This document shows, one piece after another, positions 7,193 to 14,353 of a stretch of DNA of 28,347 bases. The position numbers and the translations under genes are program-made. Below the pieces are notes generated by a model. That model did no database searches, had not been told where the DNA came from, and saw nothing but the letters and a program-made list of their open reading frames with translations. Each line of letters opens with the position of its first letter. The stretch's first letter is position 1. The stretch covers positions 1 to 28,347 of the forward strand of contig CAZLOJ010000013.1 of assembly GCA_964561165.1 (NCBI GenBank). The letters are read 5' to 3'. The DNA comes from IMCC26077 sp964561165 (lineage in GTDB: Bacteria > Actinomycetota > Actinomycetes > Nanopelagicales > Nanopelagicaceae).

Positions 7193-8340
7193 CGAGCACC
7201 TCCATTAGCGTTGGAAAGCGCAGCATTAGCGCCTTCATGGCGCACCTCGCCATGATGAGTCACTGCGCTCGCCGCGATGATTTCATCGTCAAAATCAAGA
7301 TGTAACGAACTCTTACCCTCTTCACTTTTCACCATAAGCATCAACAGGTTCATGCAGTTCTTTGCAAATAATTGGGAGGCATGGAAAGGCAGTTGGCTCG
7401 GTACATCTTTGCCGCCCCAGATTCGCACGCCGCTCTTCTCGACAATCTCACCGGGTTGAGCGCCAGCGACATTGCCGCCACTTTCCGCTGCAAGGTCGAC
7501 GACGACAGCGCCTTCTTTCATAGCAGCGACCATCTCCTCGGTGACCAAACGCGGTGCAGGTCGACCGGGAACTGCCGCAGTCGTAATCACAACATCAGCG
7601 CTTGCTAAGTAAGGAGTGAGCAACTCGCGCTGCTTTGCTGCGCGCTCTTCAGTCATCTCCCGTGCATAACCGCCAGCGCCTTCAAGCGCCTCTAACTTCA
7701 GATCGATAAATGTCGCACCCATCGAACGAACCTCATCAGCAGATGCTGGTCGAACGTCATAAGCAGAGACCACTGCGCCGAGTCGACGCGCAGTAGCAAT
7801 TGCTTGGAGCCCTGCGACACCGGCACCGAGTACAACAACATTTGCTGGAGTAACAGTTCCGGCAGCGGTCATCAGTAATGGAAAGAATCGCGGTGAAAGT
7901 TCAGCCGCAACCAGTGCAGCTCGATATCCAGCACAGAGCGCTTGTGAGGTGAGTGCATCCATTGATTGTGCTCTAGAGATGCGTGGCACTAACTCCAATG
8001 AGAAAGCCGTCGCACCAGCTTTCGCCGCTGCGCTAATGGAATCTAATGATTGATTAGGGGAGAGAAAGGAGATGGTTATTGCGTCCTTCTTCACCGAAGC
8101 AAACTGTTCGGGCGTGAGGGGATTAACCGAGAGAATCACATCTGCGCTGCTGATGCCAGAGGCTGCGACAATTGTTGCTCCTGCAGCGGCGAGCGCTGCA
8201 TCATCTGCTTGTGCATGGACACCAGCACCACTTTCGACAGCGACGCTAAATCCGGCGCGAACATATTTCGAGATCACATCAGGAACGATGGCAACTCGTC
8301 GTTCGCCAGGTTTTCCCTCGCGCGGGACAAAGATATGCAT
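7189..8340 (-). CDS. pntAA: NAD(P) transhydrogenase, soluble NAD-binding alpha-1 subunit
   Basis: The 383-residue domain I subunit binds NAD(H) on the cytoplasmic face of the complex. Its N terminus has PREGKPGERRVAIVPDV, the usual opening of the alanine dehydrogenase/PNT family. The Rossmann motif GAGVAGLQAIATARRLGA is followed by YDVRPAS, and then AAMKEGAVVVDLAAESGGN. The start at 8340 is supported by a purine-rich AGGAAGG a few bases upstream. It begins 2 bases after the argF stop. Membrane segments are absent, as expected for the split form. Alanine dehydrogenase is the alternative for the family, but the adjacent pntAB and pntB exclude it. Confidence 0.97.
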   Translation of the reverse strand: MHIFVPREGKPGERRVAIVPDVISKYVRAGFSVAVESGAGVHAQADDAALAAAGATIVAASGISSADVILSVNPLTPEQFASVKKDAITISFLSPNQSLDSISAAAKAGATAFSLELVPRISRAQSMDALTSQALCAGYRAALVAAELSPRFFPLLMTAAGTVTPANVVVLGAGVAGLQAIATARRLGAVVSAYDVRPASADEVRSMGATFIDLKLEALEGAGGYAREMTEERAAKQRELLTPYLASADVVITTAAVPGRPAPRLVTEEMVAAMKEGAVVVDLAAESGGNVAGAQPGEIVEKSGVRIWGGKDVPSQLPFHASQLFAKNCMNLLMLMVKSEEGKSSLHLDFDDEIIAASAVTHHGEVRHEGANAALSNANGGAR

Positions 8341-8342
8341 AG

Positions 8343-9329
8343 CTACCTTCCTGCGCTGATGGTGGATAGATCGAGTCCTTTGAGATCCTTATTAATTAAA
8401 TGGTAGAGCACAGCCTGGATAGTTGTCCTTCTGTGATAGGCCTGACGCCAGACCACGGATTTGGGCCCATCAATTACCTCTGCAGCAACCTCTTCACCGC
8501 GGTGCGCAGGAAGGCAGTGCATGAATATTGAGTCCGGCGCGGTGAGGTCGAGAATCTGTTGCGATACAGCAAATCCTGATAGGTCGCGCAATTTCTCCTC
8601 GCGCACGCTCTCTGAATCGCCCATCGACATCCATACATCGGTATAGAGAACGCTTGCGCCGCGAGCGGCAGCTTCGGGATCATGAGAAAGTTCAATCGTC
8701 CCGCCATGTGTTGCAGCAAGTTTTGTCGCGCGCTCGACAACCGAGTTATCAGGCGCCCATTTTCCTGGTGGCGTTGCAATCGTCACATGTGCCCCCAGTG
8801 TTGCACCCATCAACATCCAGGCGTTTGCCATGTTATTTCCATCGCCAAGGTAGGTGAACTTTCGCCCAGAAATATTCTTGCCGAAGATTTCACGAATCGT
8901 TACCCAATCGGCGAGAAGTTGCGTCGGATGATCCACGTCGGTGAGCGCATTGACCACGGGAATAGTTGCCCACTTAGCAAACTCCATGACATCACTTTGT
9001 GCATACGTTCTAATAATGAAAGCTTTGGCGAATCCACTAACAATGCGCGCGGTATCGCCAATCGTTTCTCCACGACCAAGTTGCAGCTCGTCGCCTCGAA
9101 CAAAAATCGGCGTGCCACCAAGGTGCGCTACTGCAGTCTCCGATGCGAGACGAGTGCGCGTTGACGCCTTATTCATATATATGACGACGCTTTCACCAGC
9201 GAGAAAACTCGATTCAGAGAGCGGCTTTACGGCAAAGCGCGCCGCGGTCTCCAGGAGCGTCTCAAGGTCATCGCGGGAGAGCGCATCCGAGCTGACCAGG
9301 TCTTTCAGGTGCCCGCCAGTTGCTGCCAT
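8343..9329 (-). CDS. argF: Ornithine carbamoyltransferase
   Basis: The enzyme joins carbamoyl phosphate and ornithine to give citrulline in arginine synthesis. The 328-residue protein shows the carbamoyl-phosphate loop STRTR (residues 56-60), HPTQLLAD, and the ornithine/catalytic motif HCLPAHRGEEV near the C terminus. The residues before STRTR are MNKA, where FEKP is common; the core is unchanged. I start at ATG 9329, which gives a normal family length. A longer frame to 9437 adds a basic tail not seen in the family. No Shine-Dalgarno is present, but TACCCT lies 7 bases upstream. It leads an operon with the three pnt genes. The other arg genes are not nearby. Another transcarbamylase is possible but less likely given the HCLP motif. 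Confidence 0.92.
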   Translation of the reverse strand: MAATGGHLKDLVSSDALSRDDLETLLETAARFAVKPLSESSFLAGESVVIYMNKASTRTRLASETAVAHLGGTPIFVRGDELQLGRGETIGDTARIVSGFAKAFIIRTYAQSDVMEFAKWATIPVVNALTDVDHPTQLLADWVTIREIFGKNISGRKFTYLGDGNNMANAWMLMGATLGAHVTIATPPGKWAPDNSVVERATKLAATHGGTIELSHDPEAAARGASVLYTDVWMSMGDSESVREEKLRDLSGFAVSQQILDLTAPDSIFMHCLPAHRGEEVAAEVIDGPKSVVWRQAYHRRTTIQAVLYHLINKDLKGLDLSTISAGR

Positions 9330-9336
9330 AAGGAGA

Positions 9337-9342
9337 AGGGTA
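9337..9342 (-). promoter_or_regulatory. Putative -10 hexamer for argF-pnt operon
   Basis: TACCCT on the minus strand is followed by TCTCCTT and the ATG of argF. The same hexamer with the same spacing occurs before argS. Transcription would begin at the start codon. Confidence 0.45.
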
Positions 9343-9390
9343 CGCCTCGAACCTCTAGGCTTGCGCCATAGCACGTAACCAATGACGGCA

Positions 9391-9410
9391 GTACTTGGCA
9401 GTACTTGGCA
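9391..9410. repeat. Perfect tandem duplication of a 10-base unit
   Basis: GTACTTGGCA occurs twice in a row in the space between the divergent argF and DUF3039 genes. A partial third copy (AGACTTGG) lies at 9421-9428. It may be part of the divergent promoter region or a simple slippage product. Confidence 0.55.
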
Positions 9411-9458
9411 ATAGTTAGCAAGACTTGGTTCACTCAAGAGAGTGTGGGGGCGAGTTTC

Positions 9459-9704
9459 ATGGGGATTCGAGAGCGCTTGGGATCAATTCTCGATACCGCG
9501 CCGAAAACCAAGCACACCGGAACAGATGATGGCGATCACGAGCGATTCTCGCATTACGCAGATAAAGCCAAGATTGTTGAATCAGCGGTAACCGGAAAAG
9601 CTATCCGTGCGCTCTGCGGCAAGAAATGGATTCCATCGCGCGACCCACAGAATTTCCCGGTCTGCCCAACATGCAAAGAGATTTATAGTCGTTTGAAGCA
9701 GTGA
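9459..9704 (+). CDS. DUF3039 family protein
   Basis: An 81-residue protein of a small actinobacterial family with no known function. The family pattern is clear: GDHERFSHYADKAKIVESAVTGK, then RALCGKKWIPSRDPQNFPVCPTCKEIY. Three Cys residues in the C-terminal half (C plus CPTC) look like part of a metal or structural site. The start ATG 9459 is chosen because the family begins near this point. A frame from 9405 adds 18 residues with no family match, and a GTG at 9444 is another option. The gene is divergent from argF and lies 10 bases before the GH18 gene, so the two may share a transcript. Confidence 0.85.
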   Translation: MGIRERLGSILDTAPKTKHTGTDDGDHERFSHYADKAKIVESAVTGKAIRALCGKKWIPSRDPQNFPVCPTCKEIYSRLKQ

Positions 9705-9714
9705 AACTCATATC

Positions 9715-11577
9715 ATGTCCAGAGTGAGGCTCATGCAAAGGTACTTCGGAGCGCTGCTGACAATGCTGCTGGTTGTGCCAACTGCTTTCGATGCGCAAGG
9801 GGCTAATCCAACCCCCGCTCAGTCTCAAATTCCCTCGCCCACAGCAACAATTTCGAACCTACCGGGACCAACACCATCAGCAACTAATTCGATTTCGGCA
9901 GTACCTCCAGGAAATAAACCTGCACGGAAAATATTTACAGGATGGATTCCGTATTACAGCGTTCGAAGTAGCGTTGCACGCGTAATCGCCTACCAAGAGA
10001 TGATTGGCGAAGTCTCACCATTTTGGTACTCACTCACTAACTCAAAGAGTGTGAAGAATCAATTTACCTCTGCGAATCCATCACTGAAAATGGCGGAACA
10101 GGTGCAGCTTTTGCGCGCACAAGGAATCACGATTCTCCCAGCTATTACAGATGGAACGAAGAAGTTAGTTCTATATGGATATCTTTCAAAAGAGAGCACG
10201 CGCAAAGAAGTAGTGTCGACAATTACCAATTTAGTAGTGAAGAATAATTTCGATGGGATTGATCTTGACCTCGAAGGATTCGCTTTCGTCGATGGTTCTT
10301 CTTCGTGGAGTAAGACAAAACCAGTGTGGACCCAATTCATCTCCGAGTTATCAGCCAGCCTGCATGCGCAAAATAAATTGTTATCGGTAACAACACCAGT
10401 CCTTTTCGATCCGGCAACCGGTCGCAAGGGTTCATATTCGGTGTACAACTGGGCTGGAATCGCGCCATACATCGATCGTCTTCGAATCATGACCTACGAC
10501 TACTCGGTTGGTAAACCAGGCCCGATCGGCCCGCTTGAGTGGACTGAAGCGGCGCTTAAGTATGCGATCTCGGTTATGCCAGCATCGAAAGTGTGGGTGG
10601 GTCTCCCTGGATACGGGAGAGATTGGGTGACGAAAGTAGCGGGTAAGTGTCCAAAGAATGTCGCAACATTGATTAAGGCCGGCGCGAAGGCAGCAGTCTT
10701 TGATGCTGCAAAAGGGGCAGATCTTGCGCTCTCTTACGGCACAACGCCAATTTACGATGCAATCCGAGGCGAGGTCACGTTCACTTATCAAAAGACCTAT
10801 AACGGCGTTGATGCCGCTGGAGAACCTGTCTCATGTACGGCAACTCGTGTTGCTTGGTATCAAGATAAGCGGGCTTACCTAGCTCGAGCTGCGTTCGTGA
10901 CCAAGTATCGAATTGGTGGCGTTGTGCAATGGACGTTAAGCCAGGCTAGTACCGATGCAATCAACGGACTTTTGGAATTTGCGCGCACCATCGGACCAGA
11001 CGTTGTGGTTGCAACCATTAAGGATAAAGAGCTCGCGACTGATTATGGCGCTACACAGAGAATCACTGCGCTCTTCTCATTAAAAGATAAGAGTCCAATT
11101 GAGAATCTCGATGTGATTTTTCAATTTAGAAGAAAAGATAGCGATGAATGGAGCGAGCTTTCGACAGTGAAGACATCGAAGGATGGCGCTGCAGATATTG
11201 ATCTAGTCGTCGGTGGATCGATAGCGTTTCGTGCAATCTCAGCTGAGAGCTGGGAACGAATGGCAAGCCAGACGGAAGTCGGACGAGTTAAAGTCACTCG
11301 ATCGCTATCGGTTGAAGCGCCTACCTATCTCAAACTCGGCCAGCCTCTCGAAATTCTTGCCAAAGTGGCGCCTCGAGAGGGCGCGGTAACCCTTCAGACA
11401 AAAGTAGGAACCACCTGGCGCGACCTGGATTCGGGAGTGGTATCTGAGCTCAATGGCGGCCATCTATTCCTGCTCTACCCTAAAGAGCGCGGGTTTGTGA
11501 CCTTAAGAGTGAGCGTTGCTGCCAATGAAAAATACAATGGTTCTCAAGGGGAGCCATTTACCGTGTTTATTCGGTGA
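9715..11577 (+). CDS. Secreted glycoside hydrolase family 18 protein
   Basis: This 620-residue exported protein probably cleaves, or at least binds, a GlcNAc-containing polymer such as chitin or peptidoglycan. Residues 1-30 form a signal peptide. A Pro/Thr/Ser-rich linker follows (about 31-70). The GH18 barrel covers about 74-410, with GWIPYYS near its start and the catalytic signature DGIDLDLE at 180-187, where E187 is the acid/base. MTYDY and WVGLPGYGRDW are also present, as in YaaH/SleL-like GH18 proteins. The remaining 200 residues look like beta-rich binding or spacer domains. The start may be ATG 9715 or ATG 9733 (MQRYFG); both keep the signal peptide. The stop falls before clpS. All acidic catalytic positions are kept, so it is probably active. 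Confidence 0.9.
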   Translation: MSRVRLMQRYFGALLTMLLVVPTAFDAQGANPTPAQSQIPSPTATISNLPGPTPSATNSISAVPPGNKPARKIFTGWIPYYSVRSSVARVIAYQEMIGEVSPFWYSLTNSKSVKNQFTSANPSLKMAEQVQLLRAQGITILPAITDGTKKLVLYGYLSKESTRKEVVSTITNLVVKNNFDGIDLDLEGFAFVDGSSSWSKTKPVWTQFISELSASLHAQNKLLSVTTPVLFDPATGRKGSYSVYNWAGIAPYIDRLRIMTYDYSVGKPGPIGPLEWTEAALKYAISVMPASKVWVGLPGYGRDWVTKVAGKCPKNVATLIKAGAKAAVFDAAKGADLALSYGTTPIYDAIRGEVTFTYQKTYNGVDAAGEPVSCTATRVAWYQDKRAYLARAAFVTKYRIGGVVQWTLSQASTDAINGLLEFARTIGPDVVVATIKDKELATDYGATQRITALFSLKDKSPIENLDVIFQFRRKDSDEWSELSTVKTSKDGAADIDLVVGGSIAFRAISAESWERMASQTEVGRVKVTRSLSVEAPTYLKLGQPLEILAKVAPREGAVTLQTKVGTTWRDLDSGVVSELNGGHLFLLYPKERGFVTLRVSVAANEKYNGSQGEPFTVFIR

Positions 11578-11591
11578 CGATTGGGGTCGCG

Positions 11592-11909
11592 ATGAAATCC
11601 ACTTCGATTGCTAGCGCTGCCGACACTGAAGTAACACCATCTGACTCTGTTGAAGAATTTCTTCGAACCTTACATGACAAGTTATGGGTCACAATTGTTT
11701 GGGATGATCCAATTAATTTAATGACGTATGTGACTCATGTTTTCATGGTCGTTTTTGGTTATTCGCGAACTAAAGCTCATGAATTAATGTTGCAAGTACA
11801 TAACGATGGGAAAGCCGTCGTGAGCTCTGGTACGCGAGAAGAGATGGAGCACGATGTAGCGATGCTCCACGAATATGGCTTATGGGCCACGTTGCAGAAG
11901 AGCGAATAG
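11592..11909 (+). CDS. clpS: ATP-dependent Clp protease adaptor protein
   Basis: ClpS delivers N-end-rule substrates to the ClpC or ClpA unfoldase of the Clp protease. The 105-residue protein has the core VTIVWDDPINLMTYVTHVF, FGYSRTKAHELMLQVHNDGKAVVSSG, and the end LHEYGLWATLQ. These match the actinobacterial form closely. I choose ATG 11592, with GGGG five bases upstream. A GTG at 11574 overlaps the GH18 stop and would add six residues. It lies next to DUF2017, as in M. tuberculosis Rv1331-Rv1332. Confidence 0.95.
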   Translation: MKSTSIASAADTEVTPSDSVEEFLRTLHDKLWVTIVWDDPINLMTYVTHVFMVVFGYSRTKAHELMLQVHNDGKAVVSSGTREEMEHDVAMLHEYGLWATLQKSE

Positions 11910-11924
11910 GGTGGGCGCGAGATT

Positions 11925-12533
11925 ATGAGTGGATTCTCCCGAAAACGTAATGGCGAAATTCGCGCCACCTTCTCGCATTACGAGGGAGCAATTCTCAAAA
12001 GTCTCACCGAGCAGATCCTTGAACTTTTGGGCGAAGGAGATGCGCCAGCAGATCCATTGCTAGCCGTTGTGGGAATCTCAAGCAATGACTCGCTACCTGA
12101 AGATCCGGTGCTTGCTCGGCTCTTGCCGGATGCGTATAAAGAAGAGCGTGATGCTGCAGAATTTCGGCGCTACACAGAGCACAGCGCTCGCGAAAAGAAA
12201 CGTGCGCATGCACATGCCATTCGTGATGTTTTGATCGAGAACCTTGGTGACCGCGCCCTCGATTTAACGGCACCTGGATTGAATAAACGCGAAGAGTTGC
12301 ACTTTATTATCTCGGAAGAGAAAGCTCACATGTGGCTAATGGGGTTAAACGATATGCGGTTAGCGCTGGGCACACGCTTGAATGTGACTCCAGATGCACA
12401 AGAGCGGTTCGCAGCGCTAAGCGATGAGAACCCCGATAAAGGAATCTTTAATCTTTTTGCTTGGCTGGGGTGGTTACAAGAAATTCTCTTGGAAATTCTT
12501 ACTCCTGATTCAGATCCAACTACTACTCGTTAG
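11925..12533 (+). CDS. DUF2017 family protein
   Basis: A 202-residue actinobacterial protein of unknown function, almost always next to clpS. The family pattern is visible: an N-terminal stretch with ATFSHYEGAILKSLTEQILELL, the central segment DPVLARLLPDAYKEERDAAEFRRYTE, and a C-terminal region with MWLMGLNDMRLALGTRL. No catalytic motif is apparent and the protein appears mostly helical and soluble. Its constant place beside ClpS suggests a link with proteolysis, which is inference. It starts 15 bases after clpS and ends at a bidirectional terminator. Confidence 0.9.
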   Translation: MSGFSRKRNGEIRATFSHYEGAILKSLTEQILELLGEGDAPADPLLAVVGISSNDSLPEDPVLARLLPDAYKEERDAAEFRRYTEHSAREKKRAHAHAIRDVLIENLGDRALDLTAPGLNKREELHFIISEEKAHMWLMGLNDMRLALGTRLNVTPDAQERFAALSDENPDKGIFNLFAWLGWLQEILLEILTPDSDPTTTR

Positions 12534-12551
12534 AGATGTGATAGCAAAAAA

Positions 12552-12585
12552 AAAGAACCGGACAGGTTTGCCTGCCCGGTTCTTT
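12552..12585. terminator. Bidirectional intrinsic terminator between DUF2017 and rhodopsin genes
   Basis: AAAGAACCGGACAGG (12552-12566) pairs with CCTGCCCGGTTCTTT (12571-12585) around the loop TTTG, with one A-C mismatch. Runs of A before and T after provide U tracts on both strands. The position between two convergent genes fits use in both directions. Confidence 0.92.
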
Positions 12586-12598
12586 TGGTTACTTCTTT

Positions 12599-13366
12599 TT
12601 ATTCGTCCTTCATGCCTTCAGCGGCAGACTTCATACGAGCGATCTTGTAGATCGTGAGTCCGAAGACGCACTTCGCCAAGATGTCCGCAATGGTGTAGCC
12701 AGTCTGGCGCCATACGAATGCATCGGTTGCTCCGATATCGAATAGCGGGAACATGTAGGAGATTGGGTAAACGCCCCATGTACCGATGAGGAGGAGTCGG
12801 AGACGACCTACGGTCGCTGCAACGCCTGCTGGTTGACGCTCTAGTGATGCGCCAAGCTCGCGGAAGAGTACATAGAGGATGTAGAGGAATGGAATTGTTG
12901 AGAGAACGCCCCATAGGATCTTGGTGTTGTTATCCATGGAGATTTCACCTGGATAGCCAAGACCGATCATCAACGCGGATGCGATGACAAGACGTGTGGT
13001 TAGTGAGGAAGCAACTTCCTTGGCAAGGGCCAATACTGCAATTGCTTCGACGAGAAGTAGGGGAACAGTAAGAATCCAGTCCACATAACGGTATCCCTCA
13101 TTGAAGGCGTTGTTGGCGCCGCGGACGGTGATGCTGTATCCGTCGCCAGCTGCCTCGTGGAATGAGTTGAAGATTCTCCAGTAGTGGTAACCAGCAATAA
13201 AGGTAACCATGGAAGAGAGAACAAGCGCTTTGCGGTACTTAGGGAGTACACGTGGTTGTGAGACCAATGTGTACACGGTGCAAGCGATCATGCTGATGAG
13301 ACCAAAGGAGAGGGTGTTATAGATCCAGTTAAACTGGCCCTCAGTTAATGCGACAGCATTTGACAT
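12599..13366 (-). CDS. Actinorhodopsin-type light-driven proton pump
   Basis: A 255-residue seven-helix rhodopsin. The helix C motif DWILTVPLLLVE has D96, T100 and E107, the D-T-E set of outward proton pumps such as proteorhodopsin and xanthorhodopsin. K232 in TIADILAKCVFG is the retinal Schiff-base lysine. H61 in GYHYWR matches the histidine that pairs with the proton acceptor. The residue equal to proteorhodopsin position 105 is Leu, which predicts green absorption. ATG 13366 (MSNAVALTEG) is the likely start; an extension to 13510 adds a non-helical stretch over the promoter region. No Shine-Dalgarno is obvious. The gene sits alone between DUF2017 and mec in opposite orientation. Retinal synthesis genes are not in the window. 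Assignment to the actinorhodopsin clade rests on context and recall, not on a tree. Confidence 0.95.
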   Translation of the reverse strand: MSNAVALTEGQFNWIYNTLSFGLISMIACTVYTLVSQPRVLPKYRKALVLSSMVTFIAGYHYWRIFNSFHEAAGDGYSITVRGANNAFNEGYRYVDWILTVPLLLVEAIAVLALAKEVASSLTTRLVIASALMIGLGYPGEISMDNNTKILWGVLSTIPFLYILYVLFRELGASLERQPAGVAATVGRLRLLLIGTWGVYPISYMFPLFDIGATDAFVWRQTGYTIADILAKCVFGLTIYKIARMKSAAEGMKDE

Positions 13367-13610
13367 AGAGTTAATGCCTTCCGTTGTTGGTGTTCCCGGG
13401 AGACTACGTTGCCTCCCAGCAAGCCCCCCAAAAAGCCAGGCCCCGATATCAACGGTCTGCCTTCCTGAGAAACTTATTAAGCACAAGGGTGAGGCCTCTG
13501 CGAGCCTCATGCAACCTTTATCGCCTTTTTCTATAAACTTTTTTTATAAAAAATCGGACATAACGGACGTGCGGCGCCCCGGGCCTCGGTACCCAATTAC
13601 TCTTGGCGCC
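13367..13610. promoter_or_regulatory. Divergent control region between rhodopsin and mec
   Basis: These 244 bases hold no gene I can support. A 14-base AT palindrome, T6-AT-A6 (13540-13553), contains TATAAA-like sequence on both strands and is a candidate core for promoters in either direction. On the rhodopsin side, two short hairpins would fall in a long 5' leader: TGAGGC/GCCTCA at 13490-13509, and GGGAG/CTCCC at 13398-13417. Exact start sites cannot be fixed from the sequence. Confidence 0.45.
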
Positions 13611-14030
13611 ATGGTTTTGCGGATTAGCGCCTCACTTGCGCGCGCGCTCTGGGAGCACTCTGAAAAGGAGCACCCCATTGAGGCATGTGGCGTAATTGCC
13701 GGCCTTGCCGCAGATCGCGCCCCCACTCGCCATATTCCAATGGAGAACTCGGCCTACTCGCCGACCTTCTACGAGTTCGAGTCGAAGGCCCTGCTGGCTC
13801 TGTATCGGGAACTCGATGATCGCGATGAGGTCCCAGTTGTCATCTACCACTCTCATACCTCTACTGAGGCGTACCCCTCACGTACTGACATTGCCTACGC
13901 GGGCGAACCTGAGGCGCACTATGTCCTCCTTTCTACTCGCGAAGAGATTGCATCTAGAAGCGAGTTCCGTTCATTTCGTATTGTTGATGGCGTAGTTACT
14001 GAAGAACCGGTGGAAATCATCGGCGATTAG
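13611..14030 (+). CDS. mec: JAMM/M67 family metallopeptidase of the CysO pathway (Mec-like)
   Basis: In M. tuberculosis, Mec releases cysteine from the CysO-cysteine adduct made by CysM. This 139-residue protein carries the full JAMM zinc motif: HSHTSTEAYPSRTD, that is H-x-H-x7-S-x-x-D, plus the upstream glutamate in HPIEACGVIAG. Length is normal for the family. The start ATG 13611 begins MVLRISASLARALWEHS, where the family begins; the longer open frame from 13374 runs through the rhodopsin promoter. It precedes cysO by 32 bases and cysM follows, as in Rv1334-Rv1336. It may also trim the CysO C terminus here, as discussed in the findings. Confidence 0.93.
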   Translation: MVLRISASLARALWEHSEKEHPIEACGVIAGLAADRAPTRHIPMENSAYSPTFYEFESKALLALYRELDDRDEVPVVIYHSHTSTEAYPSRTDIAYAGEPEAHYVLLSTREEIASRSEFRSFRIVDGVVTEEPVEIIGD

Positions 14031-14050
14031 CAGATGGCAACGCTCTGCGC

Positions 14051-14056
14051 GATAAT
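14051..14056 (+). promoter_or_regulatory. Putative internal promoter (-10) before cysO
   Basis: GATAAT (5 of 6 to TATAAT) is 6 bases before the cysO ATG. TTAGCA, at 14027-14032, is 18 bases upstream of it and is 4 of 6 to TTGACA. A leaderless cysO-cysM message is possible in addition to read-through from mec. Confidence 0.45.
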
Positions 14057-14062
14057 AAGAAA

Positions 14063-14353
14063 ATGAGTTCATCTGGCATCGAGGTCCGCATTCCGACGAT
14101 TTTGCGTCCATTTACGGCAGGCGCAAAAATTGTCACTGGCAATGGTGCAACTCTCCGCGATCTCATCGCGGATCTTGGCAAACAATTTACTGGACTCGAA
14201 GAGCGGATTATGGAAAACGGCGCGCTCCTTCGATTCATCAATGTTTATGTCAATGATGAGGATGTTCGTTTTATTGGTGGACTAGATCTTGCCCTCAGCG
14301 CAGGGGATAAAGTCACGATTCTTCCTGCTGTTGCAGGTGGTGCAAGTAAATAG
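14063..14353 (+). CDS. cysO: Sulfur carrier protein CysO (MoaD/ThiS family)
   Basis: CysO carries sulfur as a C-terminal Gly-Gly thiocarboxylate for CysM. The 96-residue protein closely follows the mycobacterial sequence: IPTILRPFTAG near the start, FINVYVNDEDVRFIGGLD, and VTILPAVAGG at the end. The fold is ubiquitin-like. Unlike M. tuberculosis CysO as I recall it, which ends at Gly-Gly, this one continues with Ala-Ser-Lys before the stop, so the glycine tail must be exposed by cleavage. The stop TAG shares its last base with the GTG of cysM, which indicates coupled translation. Confidence 0.94.
   Translation: MSSSGIEVRIPTILRPFTAGAKIVTGNGATLRDLIADLGKQFTGLEERIMENGALLRFINVYVNDEDVRFIGGLDLALSAGDKVTILPAVAGGASK

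Noticed and set aside
8682..9164. 160-codon plus-strand frame inside argF
   Set aside because: It is antisense to well-conserved argF sequence and shows no family pattern or ribosome site.
9405..9458. Longer DUF3039 start
   Set aside because: The extra residues overlap the argF/DUF3039 control region and have no match to the family.
13367..13610. N-terminal extensions of the rhodopsin (to 13510) and of mec (from 13374)
   Set aside because: They overlap each other on opposite strands, match neither family, and cover the divergent control region.
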